Positions 41,607 to 51,107 are shown, counted from the stretch's first letter. The stretch is DNA of 64,000 nucleotides from Acinetobacter sp. C32I (GCF_023702715.1 NZ_CP098480.1:3224001-3288000); one strand, 5' to 3'. Program-made: numbers and translations. Notes: generated from the sequence alone by a model not told the origin.

Positions 41607-42575
41607 TTATGCAATGTCTAAGCGAGTGTCAGATTTACAGTATTGGTCATGTAGAGATTGTACTCGCTTCGCCTTCATGTGGGTGACCTGACTGCCTAAT
41701 TGTGCCACAAATTTGCATGATGCATAGTTCTCGGCTTGTTTCTGATAGTCTCGAACCCAGTTTTCACGGATCGCTAAACGGGCTTCACTCACTGGCCAAA
41801 CGCCGAGTGCTAAGCGATTCACACCAATTCGCCAAGGCTTTGGGCTGATTCTGGCTCGGAAACAATTTTGATTTTTACACATTCGGACGTAGTTAGGATC
41901 CGCATGAATGGCATTGAATAATAATTGAGCTTTATCACTTTTAGGTTCAAAGGTTTGATGCATTGCCAAAACACGATAACCTTTTGGTGTGAGATAAACG
42001 CGTAAATGCCATGTGGGGTGCTGTTGAGAGAAATCTTGAATTGATGCAAATGCACGCTGTTCTGGTGTTCCAAATAACTTGCTTTGTAAGTAGAACAGTC
42101 CTTTGCCAAGCAGCCCTGTCAAGATGAGGGAAACAATCACTCCGACTCCCAAGATTATCCATGAACCTAAGTAAACAGCTCCAATACTTGTGAGCAGCAT
42201 TAACAATAAAAAAGCCAATAGATACAGTCTAAATCGAGGTGCGTATTCGAAATCGATATCTGCAAATAACACATCTGGGGTATTTAAGCATAATGCGCCG
42301 TAGGAATTTCGCGTGATAATGACATCGTCATGCTGAGCAATAATCTGTTCTCTGATTGGTACACCCTCGGCACCATTGTAGGGAACTTTATGGTCGATTC
42401 TTCGGATATTTTCGCCAGCCTTAATCCTTTCAATTGCTTCGGCTACTCGTTGCTCGGCATGCGATTGCGCTGCTGCAAGGCTTTGATCTGACCAACCAAA
42501 GCGTTTAATGGTGTATTGTCGCCCTGCAATCTTGGTTTTTGTTTTAGCTTCTGCCCAATGCTGTGGAACGATCAT
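41607..42575 (-). CDS. conserved membrane protein of unknown function, 322 aa
   Basis: A soluble N-terminal part (about 1-115), two membrane segments (about 118-165), and a soluble C-terminal part. Conserved-looking segments are LNTPDVLFADIDFE before the membrane, VYLTPKGYRVLAMHQ, and CFRARISPKPWRIGV. I know this layout from unannotated proteins but no function. It has a good AAGGAA-like site (GGAAAAATAAA before the ATG) and is followed closely by GH25 and dinB on the same strand. Confidence 0.6.
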   Translation of the reverse strand: MIVPQHWAEAKTKTKIAGRQYTIKRFGWSDQSLAAAQSHAEQRVAEAIERIKAGENIRRIDHKVPYNGAEGVPIREQIIAQHDDVIITRNSYGALCLNTPDVLFADIDFEYAPRFRLYLLAFLLLMLLTSIGAVYLGSWIILGVGVIVSLILTGLLGKGLFYLQSKLFGTPEQRAFASIQDFSQQHPTWHLRVYLTPKGYRVLAMHQTFEPKSDKAQLLFNAIHADPNYVRMCKNQNCFRARISPKPWRIGVNRLALGVWPVSEARLAIRENWVRDYQKQAENYASCKFVAQLGSQVTHMKAKRVQSLHDQYCKSDTRLDIA

Positions 42576-42626
42576 TTTATTTTTCCTTATTCTGTTTATT
42601 GGATGACGAACTTTAGGTCCGTAAAT

Positions 42627-44015
42627 TTAATCTGTGGTTTCTTTGGGAATTTGCCAGAACACCAAGGCGGTAATGATATTAATACAGCCAAGGGTAATCA
42701 GAGTCGCGTGGAAGGCGGTGCTAATCGAGGCACTGGAAAACTGTTGACCAAATAGATTGATTAAGGTTCCTGCCAAGGCCACCCCGATACTCATGGAAAG
42801 CATCATGATCATCGACAAAAAGCTATTGCCGCTACTGGCATCCTGCTGTGCTAAGTCTTTCAAAGTTAGCGTATTCATGCCCACGAATTGCAGTGAATTG
42901 AGCGTACCAAAGATAAACAGGTGCAGGACTTTTAACCAAAGGGGCGTCGCGGCGGTCATCAGTGAAAAACTGGCGATACATAAACCGACTAAAACCGTAT
43001 TGGTGAGTAAGAAACGACGATAGCCAACCCGTTGAATCAAGGGCCGAATAATTGGTTTGGAAAATAAGGAGCCGAGCACCATTGGAATCATCATTAAACC
43101 GGTATAGAAAGGTTCAAAGCCAAAGGCGACTTGCAGCATCAACGGTAAAATAAAGGGAATCGCATTACTGCCGAGGCGGGCAAAGAAATTACCCAATACG
43201 CCGATTGAAAAGATTTTGTAGCGAAATAGGCGACCATGAAACAGGGCATTTTGATGCGTATGCGCATGGTAGGCATAAGCGGTGGCTGCCAACAGTCCTG
43301 AAATCAATAAAACCACGCTGATCCAACGGGAATATTGCGATGCCGCAATATTCTCAATGCCTAAAGACAAGCCCACCATTGCGACCATTAACAGGATAAA
43401 GCCACTTAAATCGAAGGATTTGACGCTTGGCTCTTTCTGGTTTGGCATGACTTTGAAAGTCATGATCATGCCGAGTACACCCATCGGAATATTAATTAAA
43501 AAGATCCAGTGCCAAGTTGTCACTTCGACGAGCCAACCTCCTAAGGTCGGCCCCATCAACGGGCCAATCAGACCCGCAAGGCTCATCAGACTCATCGCAG
43601 ACAGAAATTGGGAGCGTGGGATCAGTTTTAACAGTGCCAAGCGCCCCACAGGCATCAGTAAGGCACCACCAACCCCTTGAATGACGCGGAAAAATAATAA
43701 TTGTTCTAGGTTTTGTGACAAGCCACAGCCCAACGAGGCCAAGCTGAAAATCACCATGGAGCTGAGATAAATATTGCGGATGCCAAAACGATCAGCCAAC
43801 CAGCCACTGAGCGGAATACAGGCCGCAACCGACAGCACATAGGCCACAATGACGCCATGCATTTGCAGGGGATTTTCATTGAGTTGGACTGCCATGGCAG
43901 GAATTGCCGTGTTGACGATGGTGGTGTCCAAGGCTTGCATAAAAAAGCCAATCGAGACCAAGAGCACCAACATTCGGAATTCAGGCTGTACCGCTTGATG
44001 TGTTGTCGTTGTCAT
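42627..44015 (-). CDS. mdtD: multidrug efflux MFS transporter MdtD-like (DHA2)
   Basis: Protein of 462 aa with 14 or so membrane segments. The motif FMQALDTTIVNTAIPAM (about 25-41) is the DHA2 signature, and GWLADRFGIRNIY and GPLMGPTLGGWLVE (antiporter motif C-like) follow. Sequence and length match E. coli MdtD. Drug:H+ antiporter by family; the substrate is unproven. No mdtABC or baeSR genes are nearby. Confidence 0.82.
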   Translation of the reverse strand: MTTTTHQAVQPEFRMLVLLVSIGFFMQALDTTIVNTAIPAMAVQLNENPLQMHGVIVAYVLSVAACIPLSGWLADRFGIRNIYLSSMVIFSLASLGCGLSQNLEQLLFFRVIQGVGGALLMPVGRLALLKLIPRSQFLSAMSLMSLAGLIGPLMGPTLGGWLVEVTTWHWIFLINIPMGVLGMIMTFKVMPNQKEPSVKSFDLSGFILLMVAMVGLSLGIENIAASQYSRWISVVLLISGLLAATAYAYHAHTHQNALFHGRLFRYKIFSIGVLGNFFARLGSNAIPFILPLMLQVAFGFEPFYTGLMMIPMVLGSLFSKPIIRPLIQRVGYRRFLLTNTVLVGLCIASFSLMTAATPLWLKVLHLFIFGTLNSLQFVGMNTLTLKDLAQQDASSGNSFLSMIMMLSMSIGVALAGTLINLFGQQFSSASISTAFHATLITLGCINIITALVFWQIPKETTD

Positions 44016-44080
44016 GAGCCATGATGGATAAAAAGGCAGTTTTAGTTTAATGCAACTGTGTGTGAAATAAAGCCTAAAAT

Positions 44081-44130
44081 TGTCAAAGAGTGGTCATGAA
44101 ACTGACATTAAAGTGTCATCGAATTTGCAT
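44081..44130 (+). promoter_or_regulatory. Pho box (PhoB-binding repeats) upstream of the choice-of-anchor I gene
   Basis: Five units with an exact 11-bp period: TGTCAA (44081), GGTCAT (44092), TGACAT (44103), TGTCAT (44114) and TTGCAT (44125). This matches the CTGTCAT-N4 repeat structure of PhoB sites. The array ends 50 bp before the ATG. Confidence 0.72.
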
Positions 44131-44179
44131 CACCAACGACTAGATTGGCCATACAGAATAAATTGTATGGAATTTGATC

Positions 44180-45967
44180 ATGAAATTTAAGATTTCAGTA
44201 TTACTGACAGCGTTACTGTCGGTGGGGTTAGTGGCGTGTAATGATGACAACGACAATAACAACGCAAATACGCCAACAGAAGTAGTTGAGACAACCCCTG
44301 AAACGATTAAATTAAGTTTATTAGGGCGCTATGAGACCAATGTCTTTGCCAAAAGTGCTGCTGAAATTCCTGCTTATGATGTGGCAAGCAAACGTCTCTT
44401 TGTGGTCAATGCCCAGAAGGGTTTAGTCGATGTTTTAGATGCATCTAAACCTGAAAAGCCCGTCCATATTGCAGAACTTTCTGCCCGTACTTATTTAGCC
44501 AACTCGGAAGTGAACAGCGTTGCAGTTAAAAATGGCATTGTAGCAATTGCAGTCCAAGCCGAGAAGAAAACCGATACAGGGATCGTGGTGTTTTTTAATG
44601 CCAAGGACTTAAGTTTTATCAGCAAAGTTGCTGTGGGTTCATTGCCCGATATGTTGACTTTTAGCCCCGATGGCAAAACTGTTTTAGTGGCCAATGAAGG
44701 CGAGCCAAACGATGATTACTCGGTTGATCCTGAAGGTTCAGTCAGCATTATTGATATCAGCAATATTCAACAACCCAAAGCCAGCGTAGCGGACTTTAAG
44801 GTGTGGAATTCACAAAAGGTGGATTTAATCGGCAAAGGGGTACGTATTTTTGGGCCAAATGCGAGTGTGGCTCAGGATCTAGAGCCTGAATATATAACCA
44901 TTGCTGCAGACAGCAAAATTGCTTGGGTGACATTGCAGGAAAATAATGCGATTGCACGCATAGATATCGCTCAGCAGAAAGTCACTGATATTTATCCATT
45001 GGGCTATAAAGATCATGGGCAAATTGGCAATGAACTGGATGTTAGTGATAAAGACAAAAAGATTGATATCAAAACATGGGCTGGCTTGGTCGGGATGTAT
45101 CAACCTGACTCGATTGCCAATTATCAAGCCAATGGTCAAACCTATCTGGTCACTGCCAATGAAGGTGATAGCCGTGAATGGTTGAAGGATTCCAAAGCCT
45201 ATTATGCGGGCGATGCCAGTAAAGGCTTTGTTGAAAATATCCGAATGAAGCATTTGTTTAACAGTAAAGGCTTTAATCAGGATGGCGATTATCCAGCACA
45301 TTTACAGCAACTGGCTGCTGGGGTGAAAGGGGCGAAACTCAATCCAGTGACTTTTGCATATTGTGGTGCCACTGCGACAACTGCGGGTGCATGCCGTGAT
45401 GATGCGGCATTGGGGCGTCTCAATATTGCATGGAACATGGGTTATCAAACCAATGCAGATGGTTCAGCCAAGCTCGATGCCAATGGCTTGCTCACTTATG
45501 ACAAGCTCTACGCTTATGGCGCGCGTTCATTCAGTATCTGGAATACTCAAGGTCAGTTGGTTTGGGACTCTGGCAGTGAGTTTGAAAAGAAAACTGCTGA
45601 ATTGTTCCCGAACTATTTTAATAGTGACCATGAAGCAGTGGCTTTTGATGACCGTAGTGATAATAAAGGCCCTGAGCCTGAGGGTATTGCTATCGGCACG
45701 ATTGGTCAGAAAACTTTTGCCTTTATTGGTTTGGAGCGAATGAGTGGGGTGATGGTGTATGACATCACCACACCGAATAAACCGAAATTTATTGAATATT
45801 TTAGCACACGTAATTTTGTTGAAATCGATGCTGCAAAACAGGGCGATTTAGGGCCTGAAGGCTTGATCTTTATTGCTGCAAAAGACTCACCAAACGGCAA
45901 GCCTTTATTGGTGGTGGGGAATGAAGTCAGTGGTTCAACTGCGCTATATCAAGTGAATGTACAATAA
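44180..45967 (+). CDS. choice-of-anchor I family lipoprotein (alkaline-phosphatase-like)
   Basis: Lipoprotein of 595 aa: lipobox GLVAC (about residue 20), a low-complexity Asp/Asn linker, and a beta-propeller-like domain with VANEGEPNDDY, LVTANEGDSREW and GPEGLIFI, typical of choice-of-anchor I proteins, some annotated as alkaline-phosphatase or esterase-like. The start at 44180 is supported by GGAA 8 nt upstream; the frame extends to a TTG two codons earlier. The Pho box supports a phosphate-starvation role. It shares the intergenic region with divergent mdtD. Confidence 0.8.
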   Translation: MKFKISVLLTALLSVGLVACNDDNDNNNANTPTEVVETTPETIKLSLLGRYETNVFAKSAAEIPAYDVASKRLFVVNAQKGLVDVLDASKPEKPVHIAELSARTYLANSEVNSVAVKNGIVAIAVQAEKKTDTGIVVFFNAKDLSFISKVAVGSLPDMLTFSPDGKTVLVANEGEPNDDYSVDPEGSVSIIDISNIQQPKASVADFKVWNSQKVDLIGKGVRIFGPNASVAQDLEPEYITIAADSKIAWVTLQENNAIARIDIAQQKVTDIYPLGYKDHGQIGNELDVSDKDKKIDIKTWAGLVGMYQPDSIANYQANGQTYLVTANEGDSREWLKDSKAYYAGDASKGFVENIRMKHLFNSKGFNQDGDYPAHLQQLAAGVKGAKLNPVTFAYCGATATTAGACRDDAALGRLNIAWNMGYQTNADGSAKLDANGLLTYDKLYAYGARSFSIWNTQGQLVWDSGSEFEKKTAELFPNYFNSDHEAVAFDDRSDNKGPEPEGIAIGTIGQKTFAFIGLERMSGVMVYDITTPNKPKFIEYFSTRNFVEIDAAKQGDLGPEGLIFIAAKDSPNGKPLLVVGNEVSGSTALYQVNVQ

Positions 45968-45980
45968 GTTCTCAATATAA

Positions 45981-46012
45981 AAAAAGCGGATCTTTTTGAT
46001 CCGCTTTTTTTA
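45981..46012 (+). terminator. terminator after the choice-of-anchor I gene
   Basis: AAAAAGCGGATC / GATCCGCTTTTT stem with a 5-T loop and T-run. It is also usable by the convergent LOG gene. Confidence 0.9.
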
Positions 46013-46022
46013 TGGGTATGTT

Positions 46023-46646
46023 TTAGACTTCGATATGGCTGGGTGTGTTTAAGTTTTTAATCACACTTGAAATCTGTTCCAGTGTTTCACAAATAATCAC
46101 TTTGGCGCGATGTTGTGGTGGTAAAAAGCCTTCTTCTACCGCATGATCAAGCTGTGCAATCAGGGCATCATAAAAACGATTGACGTTATAGATGATCATC
46201 GGTTTTTGGTGCTGATTGAGCTGTCCCCAGGTGGCAATTTCCAGAATCTCTTCAAAAGTTCCTAGACCACCAGGCAGGGCAATAAAGGCGCTGGCACGCT
46301 CGGCCATCAGTGCCTTACGTTCATGCATGCTGTTGACGATATGCAGTTCGGTCAGTTTATGGTGGGCAATTTCATAATCCAGCATAAATTCTGGAATCAC
46401 ACCGACTACTTCACCGCTATGTTCCAGTACGGTATCTGCGACTTGTCCCATTAAACCAATACTGGCACCGCCATAGACAATCCCAAAACCTTGATTGGCA
46501 ATATGCTGGGCAAGTTCAATGGCTTTATCTCGATAAATAGGCTTGTTGCCTGTACGCGAACCGCAATATAAGGCAATAAGGGATTGGGTGGTAATGGGAG
46601 TTGGGTTAATGCTTTTTTTCTCTGTCATTCTTAATACACTATTCAT
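46023..46646 (-). CDS. LOG family protein (nucleotide 5'-monophosphate phosphoribohydrolase type)
   Basis: Protein of 207 aa with a Rossmann-like fold and the LOG signature PGGLGTFEEILE (about 125-136), preceded by GGASIGLMG (about 59-67). LOG proteins cleave the ribose-base bond of cytokinin-type or purine nucleotides; bacterial members are often misnamed lysine decarboxylases. The ATG at 46646 has a GGTGA site; an ATG six codons later is possible. Confidence 0.85.
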   Translation of the reverse strand: MNSVLRMTEKKSINPTPITTQSLIALYCGSRTGNKPIYRDKAIELAQHIANQGFGIVYGGASIGLMGQVADTVLEHSGEVVGVIPEFMLDYEIAHHKLTELHIVNSMHERKALMAERASAFIALPGGLGTFEEILEIATWGQLNQHQKPMIIYNVNRFYDALIAQLDHAVEEGFLPPQHRAKVIICETLEQISSVIKNLNTPSHIEV

Positions 46647-46972
46647 TCGTTTATTTTCACCTTATCATTTTCGCTGTGCTTGTCTAGGCTAAATCAGGTT
46701 TGTGACAGTTTTATGCACATTTTACATACAATGGGCTTTTGTCGCGTCTCGAAAGAATTTGAAAACATCCTCAACATAAAAAAAGATGAATTTCACTGCA
46801 ATCTTGCCTATACTGAAAATCCTTTTATTAATCTTTGTCCCTCTATGAGTAGTGGTTGTTGTCGCTCCGCATTGTTCTTTTTTCCTAAAAAAAATGTTTT
46901 GGCTGCTTATGCCGACCTTTTAAAATCTCAACTTCATAACAATATTGCTGATTTTGCAGAGGAGTCACCTCA
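46647..46972. other. leader region of the TerC-CorC gene
   Basis: No gene called. A 98-codon plus-strand frame runs through but has atypical composition and no ribosome site. Just before the next ATG the ribosome site GAGGAG lies in a small GAGG-agtca-CCTC hairpin (46959-46971). I looked for a manganese yybP-ykoY riboswitch, known from some terC-type genes, and did not see its conserved elements. Confidence 0.4.
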
Positions 46973-48556
46973 ATGATTCTGGAATGGATGTCAGATCCAG
47001 CTGCTTGGGTTGGCTTAGCTACATTGGTGGTGCTTGAAATTGTATTGGGTATTGATAACCTTGTTTTTATTGCAATTTTGGCAGAAAAATTACCACCAGA
47101 ACAACGTAATGCTGCGCGTAAGATTGGTTTAATTCTCGCCCTGTTAATGCGTTTGATCTTGCTTGCCTCGATCGCATGGGTGGTGACTTTAACCACACCG
47201 CTGTTTCATATTTTTGACCATCCCTTCTCTGGACGTGACCTGATTCTACTGTTTGGTGGTGTGTTCTTGTTATTTAAAGGCACCATGGAACTGCATGAAC
47301 GCATTGAAGGCAAGCAGGCACATAAAGAAGAAAATCCGGTGCATGCTGTGTTCTGGATGGTGGTGGTACAGATCGTGGTGCTTGATGCTGTCTTCTCGCT
47401 CGACAGTGTGATCACTGCAGTGGGGATGGTGAAAGAGCTTTCGGTGATGATGATCGCGGTAACGATTGCGATTGGTATCATGTTGTTGGCTTCACGCCCA
47501 TTGATGGATTTCGTCAATAAGCATCCAACGGTGGTGATTCTGTGTCTTGGCTTCTTGATGATGATTGGTTTCTCATTGGTGGTCGAAGGCTTTGGTTTCC
47601 ATATTCCAAAAGGTTACTTATACGCTGCGATTGGTTTCTCGGTGTTGGTGGAAATGGTCAACCAAACCATGCGTCGTAACCAAGAGAAATTGGTCACCAC
47701 CACTGATTTACGTTACCGCACCGCTTCTGCTGTACTGCGTATGTTGGGCAGTAAAGGCAATAGTAACGAAAGTCAGAACAAAGAAGCTGAAGATGTATTA
47801 GCGACACAGGCCTATGCCAAAGAAGTTTTTGATGAAGACAATGGGGTATATCACAGTGTCTTGGTTCAAGGGGTATTGGGTTTATCTGAGCGTCCAGTCA
47901 AGTCGGTGATGACACCACGTCCAGAGTTAGAGTGGCTAGACTTAGATGATGATCCTGCTGAGTTAAAAGAACGTTTAATGGCAATGACCCATTCGCGTTT
48001 GATCATTGCCCGCGGTGAGTTAGACAATATTGAAGGGATTGTTCTGACCCATAAAGTATTGAATGAATATATCGAAACAGGTGCCATTGATTTCACTAAG
48101 CACTTACGCGAGCCCGTGATTGTGCATGAAAATGCACAAGTCCTGATGGTGATGGAGCAATTACGTCAAGCACCATTACAAATGGCGATTGTCCTGAACG
48201 AGTATGGTTCGATTGAAGGGATAGCAACACCGATTGATATGCTAGAAGCAATTGCAGGTGAATTTCCTGATGAAGATGAGCTAGAAGCAACTGCGGAAAG
48301 TCTAGATGATGGTTCGATGTTGCTAGAAGGTTCAACCGACATTCGTCATGTTTCTTTGTTATTGGGCAAAGATTTGGTCGATGAAAGCGAAGAATACTCT
48401 ACTTTGTCGGGCTATATCTTATTCCATCTGGGTCGTTTACCTGAAAATGGTGACATGATTGAAGTGGATGGCTATCGTTTTGAGGTGGTGACAATGGATG
48501 GGCACAAGATTGAAAAAGTGCGCATTATTGCGAAAGAGAAGACGACCGAGAAATAA
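46973..48556 (+). CDS. TerC family / CBS / CorC_HlyC fusion membrane protein (YoaE-like)
   Basis: Protein of 527 aa. The N-terminal TerC domain (about 5-235) has seven or so membrane segments with the acidic motifs [12 protein letters not shown] and DAVFSLDSV; a CBS pair (about 300-430; [34 protein letters not shown]) and a C-terminal CorC_HlyC transporter-associated domain (about 440-525) follow. E. coli YoaE and YegH share this plan. TerC proteins export metal ions such as manganese; the role of this fusion is not settled. Confidence 0.88.
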   Translation: MILEWMSDPAAWVGLATLVVLEIVLGIDNLVFIAILAEKLPPEQRNAARKIGLILALLMRLILLASIAWVVTLTTPLFHIFDHPFSGRDLILLFGGVFLLFKGTMELHERIEGKQAHKEENPVHAVFWMVVVQIVVLDAVFSLDSVITAVGMVKELSVMMIAVTIAIGIMLLASRPLMDFVNKHPTVVILCLGFLMMIGFSLVVEGFGFHIPKGYLYAAIGFSVLVEMVNQTMRRNQEKLVTTTDLRYRTASAVLRMLGSKGNSNESQNKEAEDVLATQAYAKEVFDEDNGVYHSVLVQGVLGLSERPVKSVMTPRPELEWLDLDDDPAELKERLMAMTHSRLIIARGELDNIEGIVLTHKVLNEYIETGAIDFTKHLREPVIVHENAQVLMVMEQLRQAPLQMAIVLNEYGSIEGIATPIDMLEAIAGEFPDEDELEATAESLDDGSMLLEGSTDIRHVSLLLGKDLVDESEEYSTLSGYILFHLGRLPENGDMIEVDGYRFEVVTMDGHKIEKVRIIAKEKTTEK

Positions 48557-48567
48557 TTAAGTTTTAG

Positions 48568-48625
48568 CAAATAGCCTTTGAGTTTAGCCTTGCGGTACAA
48601 GGTTTGTCTCAGGGCTATTTTTATT
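48568..48625 (+). terminator. probable terminator with long loop
   Basis: AAATAGCCtttGAG ... CTCAGGGCTATTT followed by TTATTT, between the TerC-CorC and YchJ genes. The loop is long, so efficiency is uncertain. Confidence 0.5.
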
Positions 48626-48637
48626 TGAGAATCGGAA

Positions 48638-49108
48638 ATGACATCATCACAAAATTGTCCATGTGGGCAAGGGCAATATGCTGCGTGCTGTCAGCCTTTG
48701 CATTTAAAACAGCAAGTTGCGCAAACTGCAGAGCAATTAATGCGCTCGCGTTATAGTGCTTTTGCCTTGCAGCAGATTGACTATATTTTGCAAACGACAG
48801 CCTTGGGTCAACAAAGCGCTTTAGATCGGGCTGCGATTGCCGACTGGAGTCAATCGAACCAATGGCTCAAACTGGACGTGGTGCAGCATCAACCCAAGCT
48901 GGATAAAACCCATGCGTTGGTTGAGTTCAAGGCACATTATCATGATGGTACGCAAGCCCATGTTCATCATGAAATTTCACATTTTGTATTGCACCAACAG
49001 CAGTGGTATTTCCTTGACCCGACTTTGGACATGCAAATCACCATGAAACAACCTTGCATTTGTGGCTCGGGGAAAAAATTTAAACAATGTTGTGCGCAAT
49101 TCATCTAA
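48638..49108 (+). CDS. ychJ: YchJ family SEC-C zinc-binding protein
   Basis: Protein of 156 aa with SEC-C zinc motifs at both ends (CPCGQGQYAACCQP at 7-20 and CICGSGKKFKQCC at about 140-152) around an NTF2-like middle domain (RSRYSAFALQQIDYI...). This is the YchJ/UPF0225 layout. Function is not established. Start ATG at 48638; only a weak purine-rich site precedes it. Confidence 0.85.
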   Translation: MTSSQNCPCGQGQYAACCQPLHLKQQVAQTAEQLMRSRYSAFALQQIDYILQTTALGQQSALDRAAIADWSQSNQWLKLDVVQHQPKLDKTHALVEFKAHYHDGTQAHVHHEISHFVLHQQQWYFLDPTLDMQITMKQPCICGSGKKFKQCCAQFI

Positions 49109-49160
49109 GTTTGTCTTAGAATAGCGCACACTTTTACGCCTGATTTAGGGATGTAGGCAG

Positions 49161-49805
49161 ATGTTACTCACCGTAATTTATATTATTGCCATTACTGCGG
49201 AAGCGATGACAGGCGCATTGTCAGCAGGTCGACGTAGTATGGACTGGTTTGGTGTGGTGCTGATTGCCTGTGTCACGGCATTAGGTGGTGGCTCAGTACG
49301 TGATGTACTGCTTGGGCATTATCCTTTAACCTGGGTCAAACATCCTGAATATTTGGTGCTGACCTGTATTGCTGCCTTTGTCACCATTATTATTGCCAAG
49401 TGGATGCGCCATTTGCGTAATATCTTCTTGGTACTGGATGCCTTGGGTTTAATCGGCTTTACCATCATTGGTTGCCAGATTGCGTTATCCATGGGACATG
49501 GTTTTGTGGTATCTGCGGTGGCAGGGGTGTTAACCGGAGTTTCGGGTGGTATTCTGCGCGATATTCTGTGTAATGATGTACCGTTGGTGTTCCGTCGTGA
49601 GCTCTATGCCAGTATTTCCTTTGTTGCGGTAATTTGTTATTGGGTCTGTTTGGAAGTCGGTTTGCCACACGATCTCACTGTGATTTTTACCTTGGTCTTT
49701 GGCTTTACGCTACGTTTGATTGCAATTTATTTTGGTCTGGAAATGCCGAAATTTATTTATAAAGAAGATGATGCCGAGTCCGCGTCTTCAACCGATGAGC
49801 ATTGA
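49161..49805 (+). CDS. TRIC family cation channel (YadS/YicG-like)
   Basis: Inner-membrane protein of 214 aa with seven segments in two repeats of three plus one. Each repeat has a glycine-rich kink (TALGGGSVRDVLLG at about 39-52 and TGVSGGILRDILCN at about 124-137), the mark of prokaryotic trimeric intracellular cation channels (former UPF0126). Conducts monovalent cations. Start ATG at 49161 after GGGATG. Confidence 0.87.
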   Translation: MLLTVIYIIAITAEAMTGALSAGRRSMDWFGVVLIACVTALGGGSVRDVLLGHYPLTWVKHPEYLVLTCIAAFVTIIIAKWMRHLRNIFLVLDALGLIGFTIIGCQIALSMGHGFVVSAVAGVLTGVSGGILRDILCNDVPLVFRRELYASISFVAVICYWVCLEVGLPHDLTVIFTLVFGFTLRLIAIYFGLEMPKFIYKEDDAESASSTDEH

Positions 49806-49826
49806 GATTTAGTTAGATTTTATTTC

Positions 49827-50168
49827 TTACAAAGAGGAACTGCTAATTTTATGTTTCCTCTTAGTGCAAAAGCTTATAATAAGAGCAATAAGTGAAATAA
49901 ATGCAATAAAAACGGAGATATTGTACTGAAATAAGTGTGCTTGATACCCTTTGTAAATGAAAGTTGGTAGTGCTTCTTGTTGAGTATAGCCAATAGAGGC
50001 TTTTTCAAAAAAATAGCTTAAAATTAAAGAATATAATCTTGAAAAAATGAAGAAAAATAAAATTTTATTCACTTTATCTTTTATTAAAAAAAGAGAGTTC
50101 AAACTTAAAGAAGCAATGAGTATAGTAAAGATGACAGCATAAATAGTTATAATCTTCCATTTATTCAC
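49827..50168 (-). CDS. putative immunity membrane protein, paralog 4
   Basis: Protein of 113 aa with three hydrophobic segments (about 6-28, 35-52, 82-103). It shares with the three proteins upstream the pattern IYxxIF...N...K(D)xVN(K/R)IL and the loop ASIGYTQQE-xx-xFIYKGY...LF, so all four are one family. It lies at the end of the PAAR/effector operon and overlaps the previous gene by 4 bp. By position it should be an immunity protein against the envelope-directed effector or a close variant. AT-rich. Confidence 0.6.
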   Translation of the reverse strand: MNKWKIITIYAVIFTILIASLSLNSLFLIKDKVNKILFFFIFSRLYSLILSYFFEKASIGYTQQEALPTFIYKGYQAHLFQYNISVFIAFISLIALIISFCTKRKHKISSSSL

Positions 50169-50500
50169 CTAAAGCTTTTTTTGTGTCTAGGTAGGATTCT
50201 ATAAATTAAAGCAACTAAAGCAAAGATAGAAAGAAAGAATGGGAGAGCACCAGAAAATAAATTTTTATCGAAACCAAGGTAGATAAAAGATGCCATTTCT
50301 TGTTGTTGAGTATATCCTACAGAAGCTTCAGGAAAGATAAACCAATTCAAAGCAAAACGTATGACTCCTGTCAATGTAATTGTTAATAAAATTCGATTAA
50401 CAACATCTTTAACCCAAAGTGAGAGGTTAAATGCAACTGAAAGAATGGAGATAGAAAAAAATATACTATAAATATTAATCCAATGCTCTATATTTTCCAT
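50165..50500 (-). CDS. putative immunity membrane protein, paralog 3
   Basis: Protein of 111 aa, three hydrophobic segments. It is nearly identical over its first half to the protein at 51178-51519 (MENIxHWINIYSIFFSISIL...) and more distantly like the other two. Follows the orphan effector tail with 3 bp between the tail's stop and its ATG, copying the arrangement of the complete effector and its first immunity gene. Confidence 0.62.
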   Translation of the reverse strand: MENIEHWINIYSIFFSISILSVAFNLSLWVKDVVNRILLTITLTGVIRFALNWFIFPEASVGYTQQQEMASFIYLGFDKNLFSGALPFFLSIFALVALIYRILPRHKKSFR

Positions 50501-50503
50501 ATA

Positions 50504-50735
50504 TTAGTTCCCTAAAGCTGATCTTATAATATCAGTAGATATTCTACCTGAACTTGTCACTTTTTTAATGGCTTTTCCATTATGAAAAATTATTCGAATA
50601 CCATGCTGATAATCTTGTTCTTTGATAGAGGTTTTACCATCAATGTTTGGATTTTCTTTAGATGCATGACCAATTACCATGCTTTTACTTTTACTCGTCT
50701 TAAATAAAAGATTGATAGCAGTGCAGCAAGCCGTA
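50504..50735 (-). pseudogene. orphan C-terminal fragment of the PAAR-linked effector
   Basis: A minus-strand frame without its own convincing start encodes a second version of the effector C-terminus: MVIGHASKENPNIDGKTSIK and on to the same ...DIIRSALGN end, over 90% similar for the last ~58 residues and weakly similar for ~25 before that. It begins within the end of the upstream immunity gene. The residue aligned to the putative catalytic Cys168 is Ser here. It is most simply a displaced toxin tail, kept with its own immunity genes. Confidence 0.7.
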
Positions 50736-50738
50736 TTA

Positions 50739-51107
50739 CTATCGATGATAGAAAACAGTGTGACGATTAAGTTTTTTTAAATAAAAATTTCTTATATTTA
50801 AGATAATTCTTATTAGAATGATTGCTGTAGATGTGGCAGATATTATTGGAAGTAGAATTCCAAAGAAAAGATTGGATGAATACCCTTTGTAAATGAAAGT
50901 AGATAAAAAATCTTGTTCCATGTAACCTATAGAAGCATAAGAAAAAAAGTAATTCAAAATAATGGAATATATTCCTGAAAAAAAGAAGAAGAATAGCAGT
51001 TTATTAATTTTCCTCTTTATGAGTAGGATGGAATTTATACTTAATGATGCGATTAATAAAGTGAAAATTACAGAATAAACCGTAATCCAGTAGTTGTACT
51101 CTTCCAT
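50739..51107 (-). CDS. putative immunity membrane protein, paralog 2
   Basis: Protein of 122 aa with three hydrophobic segments. Closest to the 49827-50168 protein (shared IYxVIFTLLIASLSxNSxxLIK, ASIGYxxQ, TFIYKGY). Its C-terminus (KKLNRHTVFYHR) runs into the orphan effector tail, so its last residues may be new since the duplication. Confidence 0.6.
   Translation of the reverse strand: MEEYNYWITVYSVIFTLLIASLSINSILLIKRKINKLLFFFFFSGIYSIILNYFFSYASIGYMEQDFLSTFIYKGYSSNLFFGILLPIISATSTAIILIRIILNIRNFYLKKLNRHTVFYHR

Noticed and set aside
46647..46972. Manganese (yybP-ykoY) riboswitch before the TerC-type gene
   Set aside because: The conserved loop sequences of that motif were not found in the leader.
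46680..46976. 98-codon plus-strand frame before the TerC-CorC gene
   Set aside because: No ribosome site, atypical composition and overlap with the next start; it is more likely leader sequence.
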